5,366 nucleotides of DNA, taken from positions 1-5,366 of the forward strand of contig CACXHG010000022.1 in the NCBI GenBank assembly GCA_902767355.1. The letters are read 5' to 3'. Within the stretch, counting starts at the first letter, position 1. Every line of letters starts with the position of its first letter. The notes under the pieces were generated by a model. It had not been told where the DNA came from. It was given only the letters and a program-made list of their open reading frames with translations, and ran no database searches. Source of the stretch: an uncultured Bacteroidia bacterium. GTDB lineage: Bacteria; Bacteroidota; Bacteroidia; Bacteroidales; UBA932. The position numbers were made by a program, and so were the translations under genes. Below are positions 1 to 5,366 of this stretch, one piece after another.

Positions 1-770
1 AACACCACTGCCAGCATATCCCAGCTGAAGATGCTGCCCCACTCGAACTTGCAGAAGATGGGATCGATGCTCTCGGGCATGGAAAACACCTTTGAAGGGA
101 GCGTGGTGATGGCTGCGCCGGTGGCAGGGTCCTTGATCAGAAGGCCGAGAGCGGCCGTGATGAGGATACCCCAGAGCATGCCGCCGCGGACCTTGGCCAT
201 GACCAGGCCTGCGGTGATGAAGAGGCCGATGACGCCGAGCAGAGCCTTGCCGTGGGTGATGTCGCCCAGGACGACGAGCGTAGCGTCGCTGTTGACGATG
301 ATGCCGGCGTTCTGCAGGCCGATGAAGGCGATGAACAGGCCGATACCTGCACCGATGGCCTTCTTAAGCGTGCCGGGAATGGCGTTGATGAGCCAGGTGC
401 GCACCTTGGTCAGGGTGAGGATGATGAAGATGATACCTTCGATGAGGACGGCTGTCAGGGCAAACTGCCAGGTTTTGCCCATACCCAGGCAAACTGTGAA
501 CACGAAGAACGCATTCAGGCCCATGCCGGGGGCCAGGGCAAAAGGTTTCTTGGCATAGAGCGCCATGACCAGGGTACCCACGATGGCCGCGAGGGCTGTG
601 GCGGTAAACACGCTGCCGGCCGGCATACCGGGCAGTGCACTGAAGATTCCGGGATTGACGGCCAGGATGTAAGCCATCGTCAGAAAGGTCGTCAGACCCG
701 CCAGAATCTCTGTGCGGACACTGTGTTTGGCAGAGTCAAAACCAAACACCTTAGACATGAAAAGACCCAT
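1..770 (-). CDS. AzgA-type NCS2 purine nucleobase permease (3' part cut by the window edge)
   Basis: This is the N-terminal 256 residues of an inner-membrane proton-coupled nucleobase transporter; the rest lies beyond the left edge. The frame is open and stop-free from the ATG at 770 to base 1. Residues 19-36 read RTEILAGLTTFLTMAYIL followed by AVNP, the hallmark first helix of the AzgA branch of NCS2 (E. coli AdeP/AdeQ, GhxP/GhxQ). Residues 80-89 (APGMGLNAFF) are the conserved helix-3 substrate motif of that branch. Further hydrophobic helices lie near 52-72, 100-120, 136-155 and 175-192. Family members are usually about 430 residues, so roughly 60% is visible. No Shine-Dalgarno precedes the start; Met5 (codon 758-756) is an equally plausible start and gives a leader more like other members. 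It begins 34 bases after the DUF5020 gene with no terminator between, so it is probably the fourth gene of the operon. Adenine versus guanine/hypoxanthine preference cannot be read from this half; the purine class is well supported. Confidence 0.93.
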   Translation of the reverse strand, partial: MGLFMSKVFGFDSAKHSVRTEILAGLTTFLTMAYILAVNPGIFSALPGMPAGSVFTATALAAIVGTLVMALYAKKPFALAPGMGLNAFFVFTVCLGMGKTWQFALTAVLIEGIIFIILTLTKVRTWLINAIPGTLKKAIGAGIGLFIAFIGLQNAGIIVNSDATLVVLGDITHGKALLGVIGLFITAGLVMAKVRGGMLWGILITAALGLLIKDPATGAAITTLPSKVFSMPESIDPIFCKFEWGSIFSWDMLAVV

Positions 771-804
771 GATAGTTATAGTTTAGGATTGGACTTCAAA
801 AAGC

Positions 805-1521
805 TTAGAACACCCACTTGGTACCGAGGCAAGGCATCACATTGAAGCCTTTCATGCCTGCAAAGTTGTAGCTCAGCTCAACCTCGCTGCCGATGTTGAA
901 GTGGTCGAAAAGCTGATACCAGATCTGAGGCTCGGAGAGGATCACGAGTTTCTCACCCTCGCACCAGAAATCGGCGAAACCGGAGAAACGCAGGCCGGGA
1001 GCGCCGAAAAGATCCTGGCAACCCCACACTGCAGTGAACTGTACGGGCACCTTGGAAGGGAGCTTTACAAAGTATTTGTAGAGGAGCTTGAGGTTGAGGG
1101 TATTCTTGAAGTCGCCGGAATGCAGGAAATAATCCACACCGGTCAGGAATGCGCTGTTGACGGGGAATGCACCGTAGTCATTGCCGGGCTCGCCAAACAG
1201 ATTGCCCCAGGTGCCGAAACCACCGTTGTACTCGATCTGCCAGGAGAAAGGAGCCAGCTTGCTATTCTGCCAGAAATTCAGGCAACGGGCAATCTCGAAA
1301 TAGGTATTGTTGGGAGAGACGATGGTGTTGCCGTCCTTGTTATTGTAGTCGTAATCGATAAAGAAGAAGGTATTTCCCCAATTGTCAACGTGGAATCCTT
1401 CCATGGTGGTGGTTACGTGTCCCCTTCCAAAATCGTAGAAGGTCTGGAAGTTGGTCTGGGCATTGGCCATCTGGGCCATAGCCAGCAGCGCGAAGGCTGC
1501 GATGAAGATTTTTTTAAACAT
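805..1521 (-). CDS. DUF5020 / Tsx-like outer-membrane beta-barrel protein
   Basis: This is a 238-residue predicted outer-membrane protein. Residues 1-21 form a Sec signal peptide: Lys at 3-4, a hydrophobic core, and an ANA-Q cleavage site after Ala21. The mature part has no long hydrophobic helix, is rich in alternating aromatic and polar strands (for example WGNTFFFIDYDYN at about 48-60), and ends in an aromatic residue (...TKWVF), the usual outer-membrane barrel insertion signal. The opening pattern (FQTFYDFG.., then WGNTFFFIDYDY.., then a YFEIAR-like strand) matches what I recall of the Bacteroidota DUF5020 family, distantly related to the nucleoside channel Tsx. The link to Tsx is from memory plus context. 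It starts 26 bases after apt and is followed 34 bases later by an AzgA-type permease, so a role passing nucleosides or nucleobases through the outer membrane is a reasonable inference. No Shine-Dalgarno is visible; ATG 1521 is chosen because the signal peptide begins there. Confidence 0.87.
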   Translation of the reverse strand: MFKKIFIAAFALLAMAQMANAQTNFQTFYDFGRGHVTTTMEGFHVDNWGNTFFFIDYDYNNKDGNTIVSPNNTYFEIARCLNFWQNSKLAPFSWQIEYNGGFGTWGNLFGEPGNDYGAFPVNSAFLTGVDYFLHSGDFKNTLNLKLLYKYFVKLPSKVPVQFTAVWGCQDLFGAPGLRFSGFADFWCEGEKLVILSEPQIWYQLFDHFNIGSEVELSYNFAGMKGFNVMPCLGTKWVF

Positions 1522-1547
1522 AAGTATTAGGTTAAATAAAGTGTTGA

Positions 1548-2081
1548 TTAATTCTCGCTTAACTGCAACAAGGAACTTACTGGTATATCCTCGGGAATGG
1601 GTTTTGTGCGCGGCACGTCGGTAATATCTATGATGAAATTCACGAACACCGCCTTGGGGTGGAACTTTTTCACCAGCGAGACGGATGCCGAAGCAGTGCC
1701 GCCGGTGGCCAGTATGTCGTCGTGGATCAGCACCACGTCGTCCGGCGAGATGGCATCGGTGTGGATTTCAATCATGTCGGTGCCATACTCCTTGGAGTAA
1801 ACTTCCCGCAGGGTGTCGGCAGGCAGTTTGCCAGGCTTGCGGATGGGGACGAAACCCGCTCCCAGCCGCGCAGCCACAGCCGCAGCAGCAATAAACCCGC
1901 GGGACTCTATGCCGACGACTTTGGTGATGCCTTTGTCTGCGTATAGGTTGCAGATACGCTTCACTACCTCTTCGAAACACTCGGGGTGCTTGAACAGAGT
2001 GGTGACATCGAAGAACACTATCCCCTTCACAGGGTAATCCGGAACACGGCGTATGTGGTTTATGAGCTCGGAATCTGTCAT
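1548..2081 (-). CDS. apt: Adenine phosphoribosyltransferase
   Basis: This cytosolic purine-salvage enzyme converts adenine and PRPP to AMP and pyrophosphate. The 177-residue length fits the family (E. coli Apt, 183). Visible landmarks are the N-terminal RRVPDYPVKGIVFFDVTTL block (11-29), KVVGIESRGF (54-63), FVPIRKPGKLP (77-87), the flexible-loop KEYGTD (97-102), and the PRPP-binding loop VLIHDDILATGGTA (117-130) with its two acidic residues and ATGGT. The RKPGKLP and EYGTD pieces distinguish Apt from xanthine and hypoxanthine-guanine phosphoribosyltransferases. One small variation is His120 before the acidic pair, where E. coli Apt has Val. The start codon overlaps the upstream permease stop (ATGA, 2081-2078), and an AGGA lies seven bases before the ATG, so translation is probably coupled. 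Placement directly behind a nucleobase permease suggests metabolic trapping of imported adenine. Confidence 0.97.
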   Translation of the reverse strand: MTDSELINHIRRVPDYPVKGIVFFDVTTLFKHPECFEEVVKRICNLYADKGITKVVGIESRGFIAAAAVAARLGAGFVPIRKPGKLPADTLREVYSKEYGTDMIEIHTDAISPDDVVLIHDDILATGGTASASVSLVKKFHPKAVFVNFIIDITDVPRTKPIPEDIPVSSLLQLSEN

Positions 2082-3436
2082 TTCTTCTTCCTGAGTGACG
2101 GGTTGATTTCAAAATCGATGGACATGTCGCCCTGCTCGTTGGAGCCGAACTCATAGTCCTTGCCGGGAAGTAGGGCATTCAGAAGCACGCCCACGATGGC
2201 AGCCACTGCCAGGCCGCTGAGCTTCACGGAGCCGATTGTGATGGAACCGGCGGCACTGTAGGAAACACCGATGGCCAGCACCAGTATGAGCGCCATCACC
2301 AGCACGTTGCGGGAGGATTTGAAATCGACCTGATTCTCTACCACGTTGCGCACACCCACAGCCGAAATCATACCGTAGAGCACCAGCGACACGCCGCCGA
2401 TGGTGGCAGCGGGCATGCAGGCGATAAGGGCGGAGAACTTGGGGCAGAAGCTCAGGATGATGGCGAACACAGCGGCGATGCGGATCACGCGGGGGTCATA
2501 GACCTTGGTGAGATTAAGCACGCCGGTGTTCTCGCCGTAGGTCGTATTGGCGGGTGCGCCGAAGAGCGATGCCAGCGAGGTGGCGAGACCGTCGCCCACG
2601 AGGGTGCGGTGCAGACCGGGATCCTCAAGATAGTTGATACCGGTGGTGGAGGAAATTGCGCACATGTCGCCGATATGCTCCATCATGGTGGCCAGAGAAA
2701 TCGGGATAATTGCAATTATGGCGGCTATTATCAGGTTCCAGTTGGGATTGCTGAACACGCTCAGGGCTGTGTTTTCCCACTTGACGGGAAGCCCTATCCA
2801 GGCGGCTTCCTTAACGGCCGTAAAGTCGCACAGGCCAAAGCAGGCGGCCACGATATACGAGCCCAGCACGCCCAGCAGGATGGGGATAATCTTGATCATG
2901 CCCTTGCCCCAGATGTTGCAGACCACAATGATTGCGATGGCCAGCAGGGCAATCCACCAGTTCTGGTTGCAGTTGTTGATGGCACTTCCGGCCAGGATAA
3001 GGCCGATGGCGATGATGATGGGTCCGGTGACCACAGGCGGGAAGAAACGCATCACCTTGCGCGGCCCGAAGGCTGCGAACAATCCGGCGAGGATGAAGTA
3101 AATCAGACCTGCGCAGAACACGCCTATGCAGGCATACGGCAGAGCCTGCGCCTGAGTCAGGCCTCCGTCCATGCCCAACTGCACCACGGTGGCATAACCG
3201 CCCAGAAAGGCAAACGAAGAGCCCAGGAATGCGGGCACTTTGAATTTGGTGCAAAGGTGGAAGATGAGGGTTCCCAGACCTGCAAAAAGGAGGGTTGCTG
3301 ACATCGAGAGGCCGGTGATGACAGGCACCAGTACCGTCGCTCCGAACATCGCAAACATGTGCTGCAGACCAAGGGTGAGCATTCTGCCCGAACCGAGCTT
3401 GCGGGCATCGTAAATAGCTTGATCGCTGATTTTCAT
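2078..3436 (-). CDS. uraA: UraA-type NCS2 nucleobase permease (uracil/xanthine permease family)
   Basis: This is a 452-residue inner-membrane proton symporter of the NCS2 fold, normally 14 membrane segments. Residues 24-38 (LQHMFAMFGATVLVP) are the UraA/PyrP signature of the first helix, and PAFLGSSFAF (68-77) is the next conserved substrate-site block. MEHIGD (252-257) and NTTYGENTGV (297-306) supply the two acidic binding-site positions corresponding to E. coli UraA Glu241 and Glu290. DPGLHRTLVGDGLAT (272-286) between them is also typical. The last 30 or so residues are a charged cytosolic tail. Asp257 replaces UraA His245, so substrate may not be uracil alone; the symbol denotes family, not proven specificity. 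It is the first gene of the apparent operon, overlapping apt by 4 bases. The 165-base gap upstream holds a probable promoter and the terminator of the preceding gene. The ATG at 3436 follows an AT-rich leader without a Shine-Dalgarno, as expected in Bacteroidota. Confidence 0.93.
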   Translation of the reverse strand: MKISDQAIYDARKLGSGRMLTLGLQHMFAMFGATVLVPVITGLSMSATLLFAGLGTLIFHLCTKFKVPAFLGSSFAFLGGYATVVQLGMDGGLTQAQALPYACIGVFCAGLIYFILAGLFAAFGPRKVMRFFPPVVTGPIIIAIGLILAGSAINNCNQNWWIALLAIAIIVVCNIWGKGMIKIIPILLGVLGSYIVAACFGLCDFTAVKEAAWIGLPVKWENTALSVFSNPNWNLIIAAIIAIIPISLATMMEHIGDMCAISSTTGINYLEDPGLHRTLVGDGLATSLASLFGAPANTTYGENTGVLNLTKVYDPRVIRIAAVFAIILSFCPKFSALIACMPAATIGGVSLVLYGMISAVGVRNVVENQVDFKSSRNVLVMALILVLAIGVSYSAAGSITIGSVKLSGLAVAAIVGVLLNALLPGKDYEFGSNEQGDMSIDFEINPSLRKKK

Positions 3437-3472
3437 GGTATTATATGGTTAAAATAATGCCGCACTATGTAT

Positions 3473-3484
3473 TGTAAAGTTACA
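3473..3484 (-). promoter_or_regulatory. Probable -7 promoter element of the nucleobase operon, embedded in a short dyad
   Basis: On the minus strand this reads TGTAACTTTACA. The inner TAACTTTA fits the Bacteroides -7 consensus TAnnTTTG at five of six fixed positions. A TTTG lies 25 bases upstream, a little further than usual for the -33 box. The predicted leader is about 30 bases, AT-rich and without a Shine-Dalgarno. The same 12 bases form an inverted repeat (TGTAA-CT-TTACA), which could be an operator or chance. The assignment rests on consensus matching only. Confidence 0.4.
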
Positions 3485-3545
3485 CCATCCTCCGTGTCGA
3501 TTTACCACAAAAGCCAGAGGATTATTTACATTTTTTCAACACACG

Positions 3546-3579
3546 AAAAAGCGCTCCCGGAAAGATTCCGGAAGCGCTT
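3546..3579 (-). terminator. Rho-independent terminator of the lipoprotein gene
   Basis: Two 14-base arms (3566-3579 and 3549-3562) pair completely apart from one G-U wobble, around a three-base loop (3563-3565). On the minus strand the stem runs into five T residues. On the plus strand no T-run follows, so it acts for minus-strand transcription. It starts 22 bases after the lipoprotein stop at 3602 and isolates that gene from the nucleobase operon downstream. Confidence 0.9.
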
Positions 3580-3601
3580 CATAAGCATCTATGTCTAAAA
3601 C

Positions 3602-3979
3602 TTATTTTGTAAATTCGATAATCTGGCAGGATGCCTCGTAGGTCACCTTGTCATAAACGCCGAATATGGTTTTAGCCTTTACAGAAGTAACTACATTGAT
3701 AGCGGCCTGTGAACCTGAGAGGTTGGCATTCTTGTACATATCAGCAACTGCGTTGGCTGCGCCGTTGGCCTTGCTGGGACCTCCGAATACGCCAAACCAG
3801 TACACTGCCTCGTAGGTACCGGTAGCGGTGCCGACAACCTTGAAGTTGTCCTGAGTGAGTTTAACCACAGTGTTAGTGTTGTTTGTGTTGAACAGCTGTG
3901 ATGAAGAAACAGTAGCGCAAGAGCTCAGCCCTATTACCAGCGCAACTGCTGCGATGAGGGAAACGATGATTTTTTTCAT
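3602..3979 (-). CDS. Small predicted lipoprotein (resembles the Bacteroidota DUF6567 group)
   Basis: This is a 125-residue protein of unknown function. Residues 1-20 are a lipoprotein signal (KK at 2-3, then a hydrophobic stretch), and LSSC at 18-21 is a lipobox, so Cys21 should be lipidated after signal peptidase II cleavage. The residues after Cys21 (ATVSSS) are not acidic, so the Bacteroidota surface-export signal is not evident and a periplasmic anchor is as likely. The mature part is about 105 residues: an Asn/Thr-rich start (FNTNNTNT), TQDNFKVVGTATGTYEA, a Gly/aromatic turn (YWFGVFGG), a helix (about 70-85), then NLSGSQAAINV and C-terminal beta strands ending CQIIEFTK. This layout is what I recall of small Bacteroidota lipoproteins called DUF6567; the family number is from memory. 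It has its own promoter (4007-4039) and terminator (3546-3579), so it is probably transcribed alone. ATG 3979 is preceded by an A-rich leader. Confidence 0.85.
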   Translation of the reverse strand: MKKIIVSLIAAVALVIGLSSCATVSSSQLFNTNNTNTVVKLTQDNFKVVGTATGTYEAVYWFGVFGGPSKANGAANAVADMYKNANLSGSQAAINVVTSVKAKTIFGVYDKVTYEASCQIIEFTK

Positions 3980-4006
3980 TGCTTTTTGTGTTTGTGATTA
4001 ATTGTT

Positions 4007-4039
4007 CAAATGTAGTTATTATTGTTTAATTTCTCCAAA
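4007..4039 (-). promoter_or_regulatory. Bacteroides-type promoter of the lipoprotein gene
   Basis: The minus strand has TTTG (4036-4039), a 21-base spacer, then TACATTTG (4007-4014), a perfect match to the -7 consensus TAnnTTTG with the -33 TTTG box at suitable spacing. Transcription would start near base 4000, leaving an A-rich leader of about 20 bases before the ATG at 3979. The -33 box directly adjoins the stop codon of the preceding gene (4040-4042). Confidence 0.8.
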
Positions 4040-5366
4040 TTAATCGTAAATTTCGATAGGGCAGCTATGCCCTCCCCGCTCGCTTTCCGGGGGCAATTTC
4101 ATATAGTCTCCGAACATTTTTTCCAGATAGCGGTCGGGGTGCGCGGGCGATGAAAACATCCGGCCCTCGAACTCAATGTCGCGGCAGGGGAAGATGTCGC
4201 TGATGCATCGTGGTGCCGGGAAATGCGTGTAATAGCGGCTCATCACATCGCTCTTTATGATAGCCGCGTGCAGACGCGCCATGCTGGTCATAAGCCAGAC
4301 GAACGGCCAAGCCATATAGGCCACAGCCTTCACTATACAGCGCCTGACTGGTGATTTATAGGCGACCTTGCCGTAGCCGTGCATTTCGCGGCTCACCCTC
4401 CGGTAAAAGAAGCAGATAAACTTCTTGACCTTCATGTTGGGCACACGCTCCACCAGTATCACGTCCAGGAAAAGCCCGCGGTATTTCTGGCAGCGGGACT
4501 CGGGCTGGTCAAAGAGGGAATTCAGGTCGCGGATGCGCGGCGACATCTCGAAGTGGTTGGGGTCGGTGGTCCAGTCCTGATAGGCCAAATCGGGCGGCAG
4601 GCTTTGCAGCGCCGCTTTCTTGAAGCGCTTGTAATCCTTTTTGAGGATGCAGATGTCCATATCGTCGTCCCAGGGGATGAAACCCTTGTGGCGCACGGCT
4701 CCCAGGAGAGTGCCGGCATCCAGCCAGTACGGGATACCCTCGCGGCGGCAGATGCCGTCCACCACCTCCAGAATGTGCAGCATGCGCAGCTGCGCGCGTC
4801 TCAGCAGGCTCCCCTCCGGGTTATATCGCTGCCTTAGCATAAAGTTCATGCCCCAATCATATACGGCATCTATCGTGGGCACGGCCACCCCGTTTTCATG
4901 GGCCAGACGCTTGATGTAATACAGGCCGTAAGGGAAATCTTCTGTAAAATAGCGGCTGCCGGCATCCGGCACCCAGCCGTCGCCGGAAGGATTCATCGGG
5001 GCCGGTATATCCCGGAAAGCGGCTATCGAGGCAAGCTTTGCCGTCAGGGCCCCGGCATCGCCGGACTCGTAATAATCCAGCAGTGTGGGCAGATTCTCCC
5101 GCCCGACGCCCAGTTTTTCGAGCAGCCGGCCAAACTCGCCGTCCATTTTCACAATCAGCTCGGAAGAGGCCAGGTCCCACTCCCGGTAAAAAAGTATCTG
5201 GCGGTCCATCGGCCGGCCGTCCCAGCCGTGGAACATGGAGTATAGCCGGCCAGTGTGCAGGATGGGATTGCTGTTGGTGAGCGCCGCCTCCAGATAGCTG
5301 CCGAGCAGAGACGTAGGTGTCGCGAACAGCTCCCCAAGCAGCCGGGCGAAAGCCTCGGGCTCCGGC
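4040..5366 (-). CDS. Opine dehydrogenase-like / LicD fusion protein (5' end outside window)
   Basis: The frame is open from the right edge to the TAA at 4042-4040, giving 441 visible residues (first full codon at 5365). Visible residues 1 to about 177 match the helical domain of NAD/NADP octopine/nopaline dehydrogenases: a TNSNPILH block with the catalytic His at 37 (codon 5257-5255), SRYFTEDFPYGL with Arg138 and Asp143 spaced five apart as in characterised opine dehydrogenases, then GVAVPTIDAVYDW. From about 190 a LicD domain follows: WLDAGTLLGAVRHKGF and the acidic IPWDDDMDI (Asp233-Asp235, Asp237) expected to bind metal in this nucleotidyltransferase-fold family, ending with MFGDYMKLPPE. 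A hydrophobic patch near 344-370 may contact the membrane. The first in-frame ATG (5236) would remove the catalytic His and no GTG or TTG precedes it, so the real start, and the NAD-binding Rossmann domain, should lie beyond the edge. LicD proteins transfer phosphocholine or similar groups to glycans. Joint action on an opine-type decoration is an inference. LicD call about 0.95, dehydrogenase call about 0.85. Confidence 0.88.
   Translation of the reverse strand, partial: PEPEAFARLLGELFATPTSLLGSYLEAALTNSNPILHTGRLYSMFHGWDGRPMDRQILFYREWDLASSELIVKMDGEFGRLLEKLGVGRENLPTLLDYYESGDAGALTAKLASIAAFRDIPAPMNPSGDGWVPDAGSRYFTEDFPYGLYYIKRLAHENGVAVPTIDAVYDWGMNFMLRQRYNPEGSLLRRAQLRMLHILEVVDGICRREGIPYWLDAGTLLGAVRHKGFIPWDDDMDICILKKDYKRFKKAALQSLPPDLAYQDWTTDPNHFEMSPRIRDLNSLFDQPESRCQKYRGLFLDVILVERVPNMKVKKFICFFYRRVSREMHGYGKVAYKSPVRRCIVKAVAYMAWPFVWLMTSMARLHAAIIKSDVMSRYYTHFPAPRCISDIFPCRDIEFEGRMFSSPAHPDRYLEKMFGDYMKLPPESERGGHSCPIEIYD

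Noticed and set aside
252..845. Plus-strand open frame (197 codons) antisense to the AzgA-type permease
   Set aside because: The translation is low-complexity Asp/Glu/Gly/His/Gln-rich, as expected from the antisense of a membrane-protein gene. The minus strand has unmistakable permease motifs through the same bases.
901..1530. Long plus-strand open frame (209 codons) antisense to the DUF5020 gene
   Set aside because: It almost exactly mirrors the minus-strand gene, which has a clear signal peptide and barrel C-terminus. The plus-strand product shows no recognisable domain, and its start lies inside the opposing gene.
2609..3301. Plus-strand open frame (230 codons) antisense to the UraA-type permease
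   Set aside because: It is another antisense shadow with a His/Gln/Asp/Gly-rich translation and no domain. The permease on the other strand is intact.
3485..3496. GGAGG followed by ATG on the minus strand, resembling a ribosome site
   Set aside because: The ATG opens only a two-codon frame (ATG GTG TAA), it lies about 50 bases from the permease start, and it sits upstream of the probable -7 element, so it is unlikely to be in the transcript.
3437..3548. Possible purine or PRPP riboswitch before the permease operon
   Set aside because: The predicted leader is only about 30 bases, too short for an aptamer plus expression platform. The only strong hairpin nearby is the terminator of the preceding gene.
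4790..4850. Idea that dehydrogenase and LicD domains are two separate genes
   Set aside because: The frame is continuous across the junction, with no stop, no AT-rich gap and no start codon with a leader between the domains.

Overview
The window looks like a chromosomal piece of a Bacteroidota genome, most likely a gut Bacteroidales. The evidence is a DUF5020-type outer-membrane protein, a small Bacteroidota-style lipoprotein, near absence of Shine-Dalgarno sequences, AT-rich leaders, and a promoter matching the Bacteroides TTTG / TAnnTTTG consensus. All five genes lie on the minus strand, so transcription runs from high to low coordinates. No tRNA, rRNA, insertion sequence, CRISPR array or long repeat was seen, and no gene-free stretch exceeds 165 bases.

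Right part (4040-5366): one open frame runs off the right edge. Its C-terminal half is a LicD-family phosphotransferase domain. The half before it, including residues upstream of the first in-frame ATG, matches the helical substrate domain of opine (octopine/nopaline-type) dehydrogenases, with the catalytic His and the Arg/Asp pair in place. The gene therefore appears to encode an opine dehydrogenase-LicD fusion whose NAD-binding half lies outside the window. This is the most unusual item here and suggests a surface-glycan decoration enzyme.

Middle (3546-4039): a small lipoprotein gene forms a self-contained unit, with its own consensus promoter directly after the fusion gene and a rho-independent terminator after its stop.

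Left part (1-3484): an apparent four-gene operon for nucleobase uptake and salvage. The order is a UraA-type NCS2 permease, adenine phosphoribosyltransferase (apt, overlapping the permease by 4 bases), a DUF5020/Tsx-like outer-membrane beta-barrel, and an AzgA-type NCS2 purine permease cut by the left edge. Read together, the barrel would pass nucleobases or nucleosides across the outer membrane, the two permeases across the inner membrane, and Apt would trap adenine as AMP using PRPP. A probable promoter lies in the 165-base gap before the first permease gene.
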